From Prostheceraeus crozeri (Eukaryota; Platyhelminthes; Polycladida; Euryleptidae), in the NCBI GenBank assembly GCA_907163375.1, contig CAJQUW010007550.1:292028-356027 (forward strand): 64,000 nt of DNA, given 5' to 3'. Positions 10,287 through 20,982 of the stretch are shown in pieces. A program made the translations under genes and the position numbers. Position 1 is the first letter of the stretch, and each line of letters begins with the position of its first letter. The notes under the pieces were generated by a model, which made no database searches, had not been told where the DNA came from, and saw only the letters and a program-made list of their open reading frames with translations.

Positions 10287-11159
10287 TTATGTCCTTCTTG
10301 CGCTGAGGCTAATAACATAATTAGATAAGTTTCTGTAGTGTTCTTCAGTTATAATGTTCTTTTTTAATAGTTTGTCTAAGATTGCATGTATTTCTTTAAA
10401 ACTGGAGTTATGTCCTTGTTCTGCTGCAGCTACTAAAATATTTAATCTATTTATCAATTCTTGTGGATTATCTGATAAAACTATAATTGTTGAATAATAA
10501 CCAGTCGCTGTTGGAACATCCGTCGCTGTTGAATAAGCACCCGTTGGTGGGACACCCGTCGGTGGTGGAACACCAGTCGGTGGTGGAACCGATGCCATTG
10601 ACAATAAGTGTACTAATTGTTTATAACGTTTAAGAGTTTTTACTGCGTTAACTTTATCTAACATAGCTTTATATTTCAGTAGATCATCAGCATGATATTT
10701 ATCTAACTCCGCTCCTCTTAATAAATCCACGAAATTTCTGTCTAAACTAAAGGGTGTTTTGTCTGGTGCATAAATTAAACCTCGAGAAGGATGTGGAAAT
10801 ATTTCCTTTCCGCCTAAGAAAAATCTAAGAGATGACTTTCCATCTATAAAAATTGTAGAATGTTCAAATAGCATAGATTTTGGTAATTTCTTATTTATAT
10901 TTTCTTCTAGCAGACCATAATCATCTAAGATAGTTTTCTGCACTGGATCAATCAGACCCATTTGTTTATCATGATTTGTACGTTCTTTCTTAATATCAGA
11001 TTTAACTTGTTCAATTAATTGTATTTTGTCTTTCATATTAGCTTCAACGCCAACTTGCAACATTCGATATTGTCTACGTTTTTCCTTCATAATATTTTTC
11101 TGTTTTATTAGTTCTTCTAGTTGTTTTATTTTTGCCTCATTTGTCTCATTGGTATCCAT
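10287..11159 (-). CDS. Coiled-coil protein with PPTGV repeats (element 1)
   Basis: The protein is 290 aa. Residues 5-70 form a charged coiled coil. Residues about 193-222 are proline/threonine/glycine repeats (VPPPTGVPPPTGVPPTG), encoded by tandem units whose DNA can fold as CACC-CGTC-GGTG hairpins. The remainder is helical and lysine-rich. Its place between ATPase-linked genes suggests a structural role; the family is not recognised. The general build, with a mid-length helical protein near the ATPase, is reminiscent of 47518-48210 in element 2. Confidence 0.45.
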   Translation of the reverse strand: MDTNETNEAKIKQLEELIKQKNIMKEKRRQYRMLQVGVEANMKDKIQLIEQVKSDIKKERTNHDKQMGLIDPVQKTILDDYGLLEENINKKLPKSMLFEHSTIFIDGKSSLRFFLGGKEIFPHPSRGLIYAPDKTPFSLDRNFVDLLRGAELDKYHADDLLKYKAMLDKVNAVKTLKRYKQLVHLLSMASVPPPTGVPPPTGVPPTGAYSTATDVPTATGYYSTIIVLSDNPQELINRLNILVAAAEQGHNSSFKEIHAILDKLLKKNIITEEHYRNLSNYVISLSARRT

Positions 11160-11392
11160 TATTTTATAATATAATATTTGAATTTTGTGGTATTATTGGT
11201 ACACAGCAAAAACACTGCACCAAAGGTGCTGAGACTTGAAGAGTCGACTTTACTGAACAACTTATTTTTGTTCTAATGTTTTGTTTAATAAAGTTTTTAT
11301 TTCTTCTAAAAAACATCATTATTATCTTTGCCTTGAGAAAACTTGTTTGGTATTTTATTTGCTTCTCTAGCTATTTGATCAAATTTTTCAAT
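11160..11392. repeat. Spacer with small hairpins (element 1)
   Basis: A spacer of about 230 bp includes GCACC-AAA-GGTGC and GACT-TGAA-GAGTC next to one another at about 11216-11246, again the stem-loop family seen at other gene junctions of this element. No coding signal beyond a short T-rich stretch is seen. Confidence 0.5.
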
Positions 11393-11872
11393 CTAATCTA
11401 ACGTAATAACATTATCATCGCACACTCTCTGAAAGTAGTAATGAAGTTTATCATATACCTCTTTGACATGTACATGTTTCTTACTTAAGGATTTACGTTT
11501 CTTATTTATTGAAAACTTATCTATCATTGTTGCGAGTGAAGTTGTAAAAACACCTGTACCTGTTAAAGCAGTAGCAACAACAGGAATTGTAAGAACGCCA
11601 GATGAAATGACAATAGTGAGAGCACCTAAACTTATTGTTAAGAATATGCCAATTCCTTGTGTCACATTCTTAACTATCGTCCATCGTTTTCTTAATTTAT
11701 CATAATGATCTAGTCTAAGTAATAATTGGGATTCTTTATCTTTCATGTATCTGACTCTATCTTTGTGTTTTGCTATATCCATTTCATATGATAATGAAGG
11801 ATATAAAGGGGCTGATGGTTCTTTTGTTTTTTCATCTTCCATTTTTAAATGAATATTTTTGTTCATATTCAT
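11393..11872 (-). CDS. Putative membrane protein with hydrophobic hairpin (element 1)
   Basis: The protein is 159 aa. Residues about 75-117 are two hydrophobic segments (IGIFLTISLGALTIVIS and IPVVATALTGTGVF), flanked by basic helical regions (KKRKSLSKKH). It could be a membrane-active or membrane-embedded protein. No family is recognised. It is the last minus-strand gene before the element's right end, with an A-rich leader before its ATG. Confidence 0.4.
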   Translation of the reverse strand: MNMNKNIHLKMEDEKTKEPSAPLYPSLSYEMDIAKHKDRVRYMKDKESQLLLRLDHYDKLRKRWTIVKNVTQGIGIFLTISLGALTIVISSGVLTIPVVATALTGTGVFTTSLATMIDKFSINKKRKSLSKKHVHVKEVYDKLHYYFQRVCDDNVITLD

Positions 11873-11936
11873 TTTTTGTAATTATCATTATTTTATTATA
11901 CATTTTTATTACATTTGGGTCATAAACATTTTTTTC

Positions 11937-12110
11937 CTCATTTGTATTTTTATAATTTAAGGTACTTTCCTATTTTTGTATTTTTCCCATTTGTATTTTT
12001 ATAAATTTAAGGTACTTTCCTATTTGTCGTATTTTTCCCATTTTCGCATCTATTTTGGCCCGTAAATTGGTGATTTTAGAGGTAAAAAAAGTACTTGACT
12101 TTTTTTAAAA
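11937..12110. repeat. Duplicated T-rich motif near the right end of element 1
   Basis: A segment reading TTTGTATTTTTATAA, then TTAAGGTACTTTCC, occurs twice in tandem (about 11940-11970 and 11990-12020), each followed by TATTTTTCCCAT-type sequence. It could be subterminal sequence of the first Polinton-class element. The matching terminal repeat would lie outside the window, so this is unproven. Confidence 0.4.
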
Positions 12111-12119
12111 AATGGCTGT

Positions 12120-13855
12120 CCTGGACCAGTCAAATAACCATTACTAACTCGAATTGACAACTGTCATCCAATATCTTAAAGCAGGAAAATCTCCTGGACC
12201 AGATCACATACTGTACATCCAGAAGCTGTAAAACACTTGCCAGCAAAGTGTCATAATTGGCTCCGCAACTTCTTTTCAAGGTGTCTACAAACACAGATCG
12301 TGCCAAAGATATGAAAATTAGCCAATGTCACCACAGCTCTTAAGTCGGGAAAACCTGTTGATATTCCCAACAGTTACCGACTGATAAGCCTTCTGTGTAT
12401 CCCCCTGACAATTTTCGAGCGAATAATATATATAATAAATATATTCTTCCGATCATCTAAAGTATCTTCCGACCGCACGAACAAGCAGGATTCCGACCAA
12501 ACCGTAGCACACTTGACCAAGTCGCTCTGTTAACTAGTGATATCGAATCGGCTTTCAACAATTGCGAATAAGTTGGATCAGTACTCGTTGACCTCTCAGC
12601 AGCCTACGAAACAGTTTGGCACCGTGGTCTTACAGTAAAGCTCCTCAAAGTCTATGGTCCGGATGATTATGGAGACAGATCGAGGACGAAGCATTTTACT
12701 TGAGAATTGGTAATCAATCATCAAGACGCAAATTCCTCAAGAATGGCGTGCCTCAAGGCTCCGTACTCACTCCCCTTCTGTTTAATGTATGCACTCACGA
12801 TCTCTCAACCACAGTTAGCAATAATGTATACATGTATATGCTGATGACATCACCATTAATTATGACCTCTAGTAAACATTTCCCAACAATAAAGCGAACA
12901 CTATCAGGTGATTTAGAGTCCCTGGACACATTCTTTCGACAATGGCGATTGAAAATCAGCATAAGCAAAACAGTTAGCTGCCCCTTTCATCTTGTCAACC
13001 GCTTTGCAGACTATCAACTACAAGTCAAGCTCAATAACACTGCTGTACGTACCGACAAATATCCTAAATATCTTGGCATTACACTTGACAGGACTCTCAC
13101 TTTCAAGAGGCATCTTCATCAAACGGCAGCCAAAATTCAATCAAGAAACAACCTACTTCGACACCTTCCCAGTAACAATTGGGGTACAAGTTACCAAATT
13201 CTCAAGACATCCAGTCTTGCTGTGTGTTATTCAGTGGCAGAATATTGCTCACCAATCTGGGCACATAGCTGTCACTCCAAACTAGTCGACATAGCACTTC
13301 ATGATACCATGCGAATTATCTCCGGTTGCATCAAATCCACTCCAGTGTCACAGTTAGCGATATTGAGCGGCATCACACCTCCCGACATGCGCAGACAGTC
13401 AAATTGTATTACGTTATGTATTCGATCCAAAATGATCATCACCACTACCTTCATGACATAATCACTAAGCAGAGGCATTCAGATGCAACGATTGAAACGC
13501 CGGAACATCTTCCAAACCTTCAGACACATGACCATCAACACAACGGCAGTAAGGGAATAGGCCCATCAACAGTGGAGATAGAGGTGACTTCAGGAGACAT
13601 GCCAACTTCGACACTTCATTGCAAGACCAACATGTCGACCTCCTGGTTTCAATCTGAAAAGAGCTGAATGGGTGCAATTGAATCGTCTGCGCTCTGGACA
13701 TGGAAGATTTCGTGCCTTCATGTTCCGGATCGGTCTTGCACAATTCACCACATGCATGTGCGGCCAAGAACAGACGGCAGTCCAAACCCTACAATGAGAG
13801 TGGTTCGGACACAAAGGTGATATGGTCACAGTAGACGAGCCTTTTTGTTCCTGGT
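12120..13855 (+). mobile_element. Decayed non-LTR retrotransposon (LINE) fragment
   Basis: The plus strand reads through a reverse transcriptase in several frames. The fingers/palm start reads KAGKSPGPDHI near 12190, then SYRLISLLCI near 12370, EQAGFRPNRSTLDQ near 12480, NGVPQGSVLTPLLFN near 12740, the palm around 12835 where a YADD box is disrupted, and a thumb with KYLGITLDRTLTFK near 13060. The C-terminal part near 13660-13800 reads LNRLRSGHGRF and a CMCGQEQTA zinc-knuckle-like end. It looks like a Jockey-superfamily LINE, but the clade is not resolved. It is 5'-truncated, with several stops and frameshifts. No target duplication was found. Confidence 0.8.
12700..13461 (+). pseudogene. LINE reverse transcriptase, longest surviving frame
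   Basis: This frame of about 250 aa starts at a methionine in mid-palm (just before NGVPQGSVL) and ends in the connection domain. The usual YADD motif is shifted out of frame around 12835 (the frame reads YMYMLMTSP where YADD followed by hydrophobic residues is expected). The recognisable downstream thumb sequence (WRLKISISKT, YLGITLDRT, YCSPIW) confirms non-LTR reverse transcriptase. It is non-functional as it stands. Confidence 0.75.
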
Positions 13856-13859
13856 TGCT

Positions 13860-14507
13860 GAATGCTGATATTCATTTTTAACCATTACTGACTATCATCA
13901 TGTGATTGCTCACACTAATATATACAAAGTTGCAACGTAACTTATATTTTGAAATTTGTCGAACCAACTCTGCTTTTAAGTTCAGTATATTTATCGATGA
14001 CTTATAACCAAATAATACATTTTGCAGTAACGTATATGCTTAGATAGCCTCGGTTAAAGTCAAATTCAAAATCATGAATTTCACCAATTATAATCAGGCC
14101 TAATACATAATCAGCCACGAAGGTATGAATTTGCAGTGTATCTGATTAATCGCCAATGTATTTATGCTGGGCCAAGCGGTCCAAAAGTCCCGAAAATATG
14201 ACAGGATAGATGTACCGGAAAATTCAGGCAACTTACAAGTCTGTCACTTTCATATTTGCGAAATCATCAATAAAAGAATTAGCTAGAATTTCTTATCAAA
14301 ATTGCTGACAACATTCGTTACATTAACTATCATATTATAATAACTACTATAATTAATATACAATAGAAAATAAAAAAAACCTAAAAATGGTCAGTAAATC
14401 GCCTAATCCAATAAAAATAAGTTTGCTTGCACAAGTTTTTCTTCGATAATTCCGTGTCATTATTTTATTGGATTATACATGTTGCATATATATAATAATT
14501 ATATTAA
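13860..14507. other. No feature seen
   Basis: AT-rich sequence between the LINE and the receptor exon. If the receptor gene is intact, this is part of its first intron on the minus strand. I see no coding or repeat signal. Confidence 0.5.
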
Positions 14508-14969
14508 TTACTGACACTTCGTTATACATACATCTGGTCTGATCAAAATCCTTGTTTCGGATGGACCACTATCAACTTTGCTCGTTCCTCCAACAATAGA
14601 AGTAATATGAATTTCCGGGTACCAAATATCTTCTCCTACCATCTCGGTCATATTCTCAGATGAAATAGTTTTAGACCAAGTCACTCGAGGATCAACCCAG
14701 ACAACAAAAATTGATAGCATAGCTGACATGCTTTGTTCTGCGGCATCAGCTTCGACCACAGTTTGAAGGTATGGACAAATATATACAATCAGTGGACCAG
14801 CCGAATTGTTATTCGGAATGACTCTGTTATCAATACTTAGAGATTTGAAGTGCGATCTAAGCTTTTGACTCTCAGTGATACGGCTTAATGAAAGGGAACT
14901 ATCAAGCAGGATGAAAGCAATCAACAAGCTGAGCATTCTGTTGGTTGTCTGATCACAAGAGCAAAGCAT
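14508..14969 (-). CDS. Cys-loop ligand-gated ion channel, 5' exon (partial host gene)
   Basis: The minus strand encodes a signal-peptide-like start (MLSLLIAFILLDSSLSLS, from the second ATG at 14936), followed by sequence matching the N-terminal ligand-binding domain of nicotinic-type receptors. The match includes MLSIFVVWVDPRVTW (the family's W-x-D-x-x-L-x-W region) and EDIWYPEIHI (loop A, usually IWxPDI). A consensus 5' splice donor GTATGT lies at 14531-14526 after RPD, so the exon probably ends near 14532. The Cys-loop and membrane segments must lie in further exons that I cannot see in this window. The LINE at 12-13.9 kb would lie in the next intron. It could also be a stranded exon of a dead gene. 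Confidence 0.6.
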   Translation of the reverse strand: MLCSCDQTTNRMLSLLIAFILLDSSLSLSRITESQKLRSHFKSLSIDNRVIPNNNSAGPLIVYICPYLQTVVEADAAEQSMSAMLSIFVVWVDPRVTWSKTISSENMTEMVGEDIWYPEIHITSIVGGTSKVDSGPSETRILIRPDVCITKCQ

Positions 14970-16299
14970 TCAGTTTGAAATATTGAAAATCAAGGAATAT
15001 TTCTCACGTTGATCACTAATTGATTTATGTTTAGCAATTCCACAAACATTATTGCTAGTTTTAGTATCTGTTTAATCATTGAAGTTTACAAACTGATGAA
15101 ACTGTCAACAATATTCCATTTTCGTTCTATTCATGAAATTACTTCAATTTGAAGACTGTATTTGTGTTCCTAACTTGCACAAATATACTTCTTGTTCACA
15201 ATTGCACACTTTGTTTATTTAATAATAATGATTGACGTTTATTAAGCGTGTAGTAACCGCACTTTGGCGTCGAACCAACCAAGTTTACTGTGCTTTTTCC
15301 TGTTAAATATCAGCACTTCAGATTGTTTTCTACAATGTCGACATTATCAGCGAAATTTGAGTTGTTGCAAGCCTATTTTTCAGTGCGGTCAAAGATTGTC
15401 GACAGCGCAGTGATGGACACAACAATATTTTTCCGATCCAATGGCTGCCTCGGCGCTCTCAAAAGTCAAAAACGTATATTTTCTATCACAGAAAGTACGT
15501 TGCATTGGATGTGGCATTTACATGTATAGTGAAGAGTCTTTACAATTTTACCAAATGATGTGAATGAAAAAAATAAGAGTGACGCTTGAAGGAGAGGGCA
15601 TAAAGATACACTTTTTGTCATTTACATTATAAATCGCACGACATATTAATTGAATGGCATAAGCGGCAGAAAGAAATCATCCATTTAGTATCAAGGGGTA
15701 ATCTGTCTTAGTATGATATTTATCTAATAAACTAATCATTACATATTTTATTATTCACCAACCGAGAGATCCGGAATCAACAAAAATATTTTCCATACAT
15801 TTATATCATTGCATAATATCAATATATATCATGATATTATACTTATATAAATATATAAATCAATGATATCATAATATCATAATATCAATGCTAAGAGAAA
15901 AGTGATTCAAGTTTGTCTCATCTGTAATTCAAATGAAATTACGAAATTGGATTTAAGATCGACAAATGTGAAGGTGTGTTCCGGCCCCTCGTCAGTCTTT
16001 TGTAGTAAAATATTTTGGACTGACCGCCTGAATGAGATCTCGGTAAGATATACACTTAGCACAATTGAAAACGCACCACCTGTCAAATCCAGCTAATTCG
16101 AAGTAAATCGCTTCGATTGAATATGGAATGAAGGACGCACGCTAATTGACATAGATATCTGCACGACGGCGGTCTGGTGGTGGGACTGCGTAATTGTTCA
16201 GACTGAATTACTGAAGCAAGCATTATTATTACCGAATTACTTAGCAAGCATGTGTTCAAATTGAACTTCGATCATGAAGTATAAAATTAACGACTTATT
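14970..16299. other. Intergenic, no gene seen; AT-rich repeat at 15800-15895
   Basis: No coding signal is seen here. At 15800-15895 a short array of ATATCAT/ATGATAT words forms an imperfect, self-complementary AT microsatellite. It lies just before the Tc1-like element. Confidence 0.5.
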
Positions 16300-17445
16300 A
16301 TGGGAAATGACGGTTTTGTGAAAAAGCCTAAAGATGGTGCCTTAATAGTCTTAAGATGGTGCGTCAATTGTCTGATGCCGAAAGATGGCGTGCTATTGGC
16401 ATGCTTGACGCTGGAATGTCCCTTCGGGCAGTCGGACGACATTTCGGTCGTTCGCATACGACGATTGCCCGACTTCTCAAGAAAGCGAGAGCAAATGGTA
16501 TCGTGGCACATGCTGGCGTTGGTGCAGTTCGTCACACAACTGCCAGAGCTGACCGGCGATTGCTCAGAATAGTGCGAGGCAATCCCACACTCCCCGCAAC
16601 TCTGCTACGACTGATGTGGGGCGAAAGAAGTCGCAGAGGCAACATCCTGAGCTCGGGCACCATAAGAAATCGGCTTCGAGAGCAAGAACTTCGCTCAAGG
16701 AAGATGCGCAAATGCCCCAGATTAACACCTGCGCATGTGGCACGAAGAGAGCGGTGGGCGATGCAACGAGTTCACTGGAGACTACCACAATGGAGACGTA
16801 TCATCTTCACTGACGAAAGTCGGTTTCGTCTGTTCCGCAATGATGGCCGCATTCGTGTTTGGCGTGTGCCACGCCAAGAGATGCTGTAACAACACATCCA
16901 GCCTACTCATCAGCAACAGGGGCCATCCGTTCACGTGTGGGCAGGCATCACCCTGACGGGCAAGACCGAGCTGGTAGTGCTCAACACGAACGTGACTGGT
17001 GAGCGTTATGCTGAACTGCTGCAAACGCATCTTCTGCCATTTGCGACTCGAACATTCGGAGACGTGGCCAACTGGATCCTGCAAGATGATAACGCACCTT
17101 CGCATCGTGCATACAATGTGACGCAGCTGAAGGAAAACTTAGGGATACGGACTCTTCGCTGGCCATCAAGGTCGCCGGACATGAACCCGATCGAGCACGT
17201 GTGGTATTATCTGAAGCGCCAAGTTCAGCAGCGGGACCCGCCTCCGCAAACACTGTGTGAATTACAAGAGACAGTGGTTGCAGTTTGGCAACAAATTCCT
17301 CAAAATTTTCTGAGACGGCTCGTCCTCAGAATGCCGCGACGAATCAGTGCCTTATTGACTGCTCGCGGAGTTTTATACCGCTATTTAACTTTACAAAGTA
17401 TAGATATGTTTTTATTTTTTTTTTTTTTTAATTCACACTAAAAGT
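16300..17445 (+). mobile_element. Tc1/mariner-superfamily transposon (DD34E)
   Basis: It contains a nearly full-length Tc1-type transposase (16356-17441). The surrounding bases are more GC-rich than the local DNA, a sign of recent arrival from elsewhere. I could not define terminal inverted repeats by eye: AT-rich sequence follows the gene and no clear partner for the 5' flank is visible. Boundaries are therefore those of the gene. Confidence 0.75.
16356..17441 (+). pseudogene. Tc1-like transposase with one in-frame stop
   Basis: The reading frame runs 16356-17441 with a single TAA at 16887-16889, and the same frame resumes at once. The N-terminus has a helix-turn-helix (LSDAERWRAIGMLDAGMSLR, then AVGRHFGRSHTTIARLLKK). 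The catalytic residues are the D of IIFTDESRF, the second D of LQDDNAPSHR, and the E of NPIEHVWYY, with 34 residues between the last two (DD34E). About 361 codons is near the usual Tc1 length of 340-350. Being almost intact, the copy looks young; one stop codon inactivates it unless read through. Confidence 0.9.
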
Positions 17446-18780
17446 TTTTCTTTTTTATATACAATTAATTTTATTTTTTCTTTTCTAATTCACTAAAATT
17501 TTGTCCATTTTCATTCACATAGCATTCAATCATATCCGTTAGACCCTGACGGGCGCAGCCGGCGATTCGTAGCTCGGGCTATAATGTTAGAATGGATGTC
17601 ATTGTCTTTATGATCGTTGAAAGCGATATTATTTGACAATTTGACGGATGTGGATTGGTGAGATGTTCAATATGGTGTTGTTGTGTTTGATTGATAATCA
17701 TTTGGTGGTTGGCCTGCTATTCTGATTGTGATTTCTTCTTCTTGATTTTTTTAGATTTGTATCTTCTTGTATACTTTTTAGTGAGAAGAAAAATAAAGAT
17801 CTGTATCAAAAGCATGTGTGTCATTCAAATATGGATGAATGAAAATGAACTGAGCTGTCATGACAGTAATGTTCACTGTCATGATTGAAAATTCGGTTTC
17901 TACCCTTTGTTCATCGTTTTGTTGCTAAACTGTTTTTTCGATAAGAACTATGATTTCGATTTCCTGATTTTTATTACTATTTATTTTACGACCATAGAGA
18001 GTTCTTTACACATTTTTTTTGTTTTTTTAATCGTTTTGTTTATAAGTTTATGAATCTTTTGATTTTTTAATCGTTTGATAAATAAAACATATATATGATT
18101 ACACAAGATGAAAACATATTCATATAATAAAAAAATATTTTATGATTATATTAAGCATTTTTCATGTTTTCATAAGGTTGAATATATAATAATTTGTATA
18201 ATAATTCATAAGCTATGTGAGTGTAATTTGTCTTAAAGATTTTTTTCGATTGATCTACTTATTGTTTCATTGATCAATAATCTATTTTCTTTTTTATTTT
18301 TATGATGTTCTATGACGCGTTGATTCTTTTTTAACATGATAACGCTTCTGTCGTTTTTTTTTATAAGTGAATTAAACTTGGGATTCAGATCTGTTAACGA
18401 CAGTTCCAAGATACGTCCTAAGCCATCAGGAGATTAGCATGCAGTAGACGATTCCTGTGAGTTTTGAATATGTCATCATAAAATAACCTAAGCCTTGCAG
18501 TCACAATGTTGAAACTACTCCACTACGAACATTTCACGTTTCATTAAAAAATTACGACAGTTAGGATCAATCATCTAGACAGCCATCGATCACTTGGACT
18601 GGTCGGCCATTACTTATTCTTCCATGTAGTCGAAATAGCATTTAAATAATCAGGATGCTATGAACAAGTTGCTTTTTGTCTGTCTTTTAGTTGTCATTTG
18701 AAATTAACTCTTATAAGACGGTAAACATCACCAATGGTCTGGGTGTTGTGCTTTTAGTGTTGCAACATTTGTTTTATAGG
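17446..18780. other. Intergenic AT-rich DNA, no gene seen
   Basis: Poly-T-rich and AT-rich sequence without a convincing reading frame. No inverted or tandem repeat of note was found. Confidence 0.5.
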
Positions 18781-18789
18781 GTTCAGGAG

Positions 18790-19826
18790 TGAAGAGATAG
18801 ATTTTTAGCAGAAGTGCAATCAGCAGTACGGCCAACACCACCGCAACGACGTGGGGAAGTACTTAAAACTCAGGAACATTTTATTTCATGAATTTTTGCA
18901 ATATTGTTGATGAATAATAGTGATATACTGGCTCATGAGTTGCTTGATAAAATTTTTTTTTTTAAGTTGTGACATTTTTGGTTTGTGAACGGGCTTAACA
19001 ATGAAGATCAAGGTGCAATTTACTTTTTAAATGGTAACAATTGTACATTTTTGGGGTGCTTTTTGAAATTTTGGTGCCAAATGACTTAATATTCATCTAA
19101 CACATTTTACACATGGATAAAGGTTGCTTGTTGCGGATAATTTGAAATTAAAGTGGCACAGTGACAATTCTCTTACCCTTGACAATTAAAATATGTTGAG
19201 CGCGTGTTCGTTAGGGTGTGGAGGATTGGGCCCCAAAGTTTATTATTAAGGCGGTGATTTTGGGTGTCTTTTCTCATTTTTCCATAAAGCAGCTGTCAAC
19301 TCAAGAGCATGTAAAAATGTCAGCAAGCAGTGAAACTTTATACTACAGATTGTTTCATAAAAAATGGATCACCCTTAAACATCGCCTTAACTTCAACTTT
19401 GTCTAACTCCGCCAAACTTGAACGAATTTCTCTGAAATTTGGAAGATATGTCAGTTGTGCTTACTAATATCATTGTTGGAAATTTCAATCATGAATATTG
19501 AGTTGTTTTCCTGTTATAGATAAAAAAGTAGTAGATAATTTGATCTTCATTTAGCAATGTTACACAAAATCATACCTCACTCTTATAAAATTACATTTGT
19601 TTCCTTTGTTATGTAATATGTTGTTCTACAAGCCAAAAGCTATCAAGCAAAACAAAAATAGAGAAAATCGGTCAATCAGAGCCAGTATAGCACCATTATT
19701 CATCAACAATAATGTAACTGCTACATGTGATTAACTGGACTTCATGTTCCATAGCTTTGTGACTTCGTTGCGGTGGTGTTGGCAGCACTCCTGATTGCTT
19801 TCAGCTAGAAATCTATCTCTTACCGG
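18790..19826. repeat. Imperfect inverted repeat pair (18790-18937 and 19673-19826)
   Basis: The left arm reads AGAGATAGATTTTTAGC, then CCAACACCACCGCAACGA, then TATTGTTGATGAATAATAG. The reverse complement of the right arm reads AGAGATAGATTTCTAGC, CCAACACCACCGCAACGA and TATTGTTGATGAATAATGG. The right arm is the 5' leader of the Tc1-like element that begins at 19344; the left arm lies outside it in opposite orientation. It is probably a remnant of a related element inserted head-to-head. Confidence 0.65.
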
Positions 19827-20980
19827 TTGAAAACAATACAAAGCACAAATGAACAATAACGAGATCGCATTCACAAAAGGCAGAGTGTCAGCCTTGCTAG
19901 AACTAGTGTTTTCTTTGCGAGCTACAAGCAAGCGACTGAATGTCCCTTACACAAATGTGCATCGATGGCATAATGATGATTTTCGACTCTGTCGTAAAGA
20001 GGGCTCTGGCCGTCCACGCAAAACATCCAACGCCTAATTTTGAGATTTGTTAAAGTTGATCCAAGTCTCTTGTTAACTGAGATGGCTGCACTAGACTCGT
20101 CTATTTCTAAGTCCACTATTCGTAGAAGACTTATTGAGTCAAATTTCAAGAGCTGTAAGAGGCCCTCTCAGATCGAATTATCAGATCAGCATACAAAAAG
20201 ACGTCTCAGATGGGCAATGGCGAAATCAATGGGATCGGGTTGTCTGGTCTGATGAGGCATCAGTCCGTCTGAAGGATAGTGATGGTCGATTGAGATTATG
20301 GATAAAATCTGATCAGGAAATTCCGAGACATTTACATCGTCCCCGGGTACAAGGTGGTGCGACTCTACTGATTTGGGATGGCATTTGGACCAATGGCCGC
20401 TCTGAACTTCACATACAGCAAGGAACCATGAATTCTGAACGCTATGTGAATGTTTTACGAATGAACATTGGCCAAATGACAGATCAACTTGGTGATCCAT
20501 CGACTTGGTTATTTATGGATGATAATGCTACGTGTCACAGGAGTAGTAGAGTCAACTTATGCAAGTCTCAATTAGGGCTTAGGACATTATCTTGGCCAGC
20601 TCGTTCTCCTGATCTGAATCCCATAGAAAATGCATGGAGTATTCTAAAACGTAATGTTCGTCGTTCACTGCTACCTACAGATGGCGTATCACAACTTACG
20701 TCACTGTTAAAAAGAGAGTGGAGAAAGTTAGATCAGTCAAAAATCAACGATATCATCGAATCAATGCCTAGACGAATTGGTAATGTCATTGGCAATAAGG
20801 GTAGGACCACAAAATATTAGCTTCTTAAGAACCGTTACTGTATCATAGCTTATCAGATTATATAAGGACATTTAAATATATTAGGGACATGAAATGACAT
20901 GAAAAATGCTTTCTGTATCATACTTATGTTTTATTTAGTGAAATTTTAGGATGATCCACTTTTTATGAAACGGACTGTAT
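19344..20980 (+). mobile_element. Tc1-like transposon with TIRs and TA target site
   Basis: The left terminal repeat starts at 19344 (CTACAGATTGTTTCATAAAA, then AATGGATCACCCTT). The right end, read on the minus strand from 20980, is TACAGTCCGTTTCATAAAAA, then GTGGATCATCCTA. The ends match at roughly 26 of 32 positions. TA flanks both ends (19342-19343 and 20981-20982), as expected for Tc1/mariner insertion. The length of about 1.64 kb is typical. It encloses a decayed transposase, so the copy is dead but old enough to have accumulated several changes. Confidence 0.85.
19849..20820 (+). pseudogene. Tc1-like transposase, decayed (DD34E)
   Basis: A helix-turn-helix start (TKGRVSALLELVFSLRATSK) lies in one frame, a middle part (STIRRRLIESNFKSCKRPSQ) in a second frame, and the catalytic domain in a third (20134-20820). 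At least two frameshifts and one stop (20035-20037) separate them. Catalytic residues are all present: D of VVWSDEASV, second D of FMDDNATCH, E of NPIENAW, with 34 residues between the last two. The sequence differs clearly from the Tc1 element at 16.3 kb, so it is a separate family. Confidence 0.85.
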
Positions 20981-20982
20981 AT

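Larger units (their letters stand above)
1..12080. mobile_element. Polinton-class virus-like element 1 (fossil, open at left edge)
   Basis: A block of closely packed genes on both strands with virus-type functions: protein-primed family B DNA polymerase, A32/FtsK-like packaging ATPase, a capsid-like protein, a fibre-like coiled-coil protein and zinc-finger proteins. No integrase or protease gene is seen in this part; they may lie beyond the left edge. Genes converge at about 1.7-1.95 kb and 8.6 kb, with hairpin-rich spacers there. The right boundary is uncertain: the last gene starts at 11872, a duplicated T-rich motif fills 11937-12050, and a LINE begins near 12120. The element is broken, with roughly three to five breaks visible, so it is an old copy. 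The family call rests on the polymerase and ATPase pair; Polinton, adintovirus-like and Polinton-like-virus labels are all possible. Confidence 0.8.
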
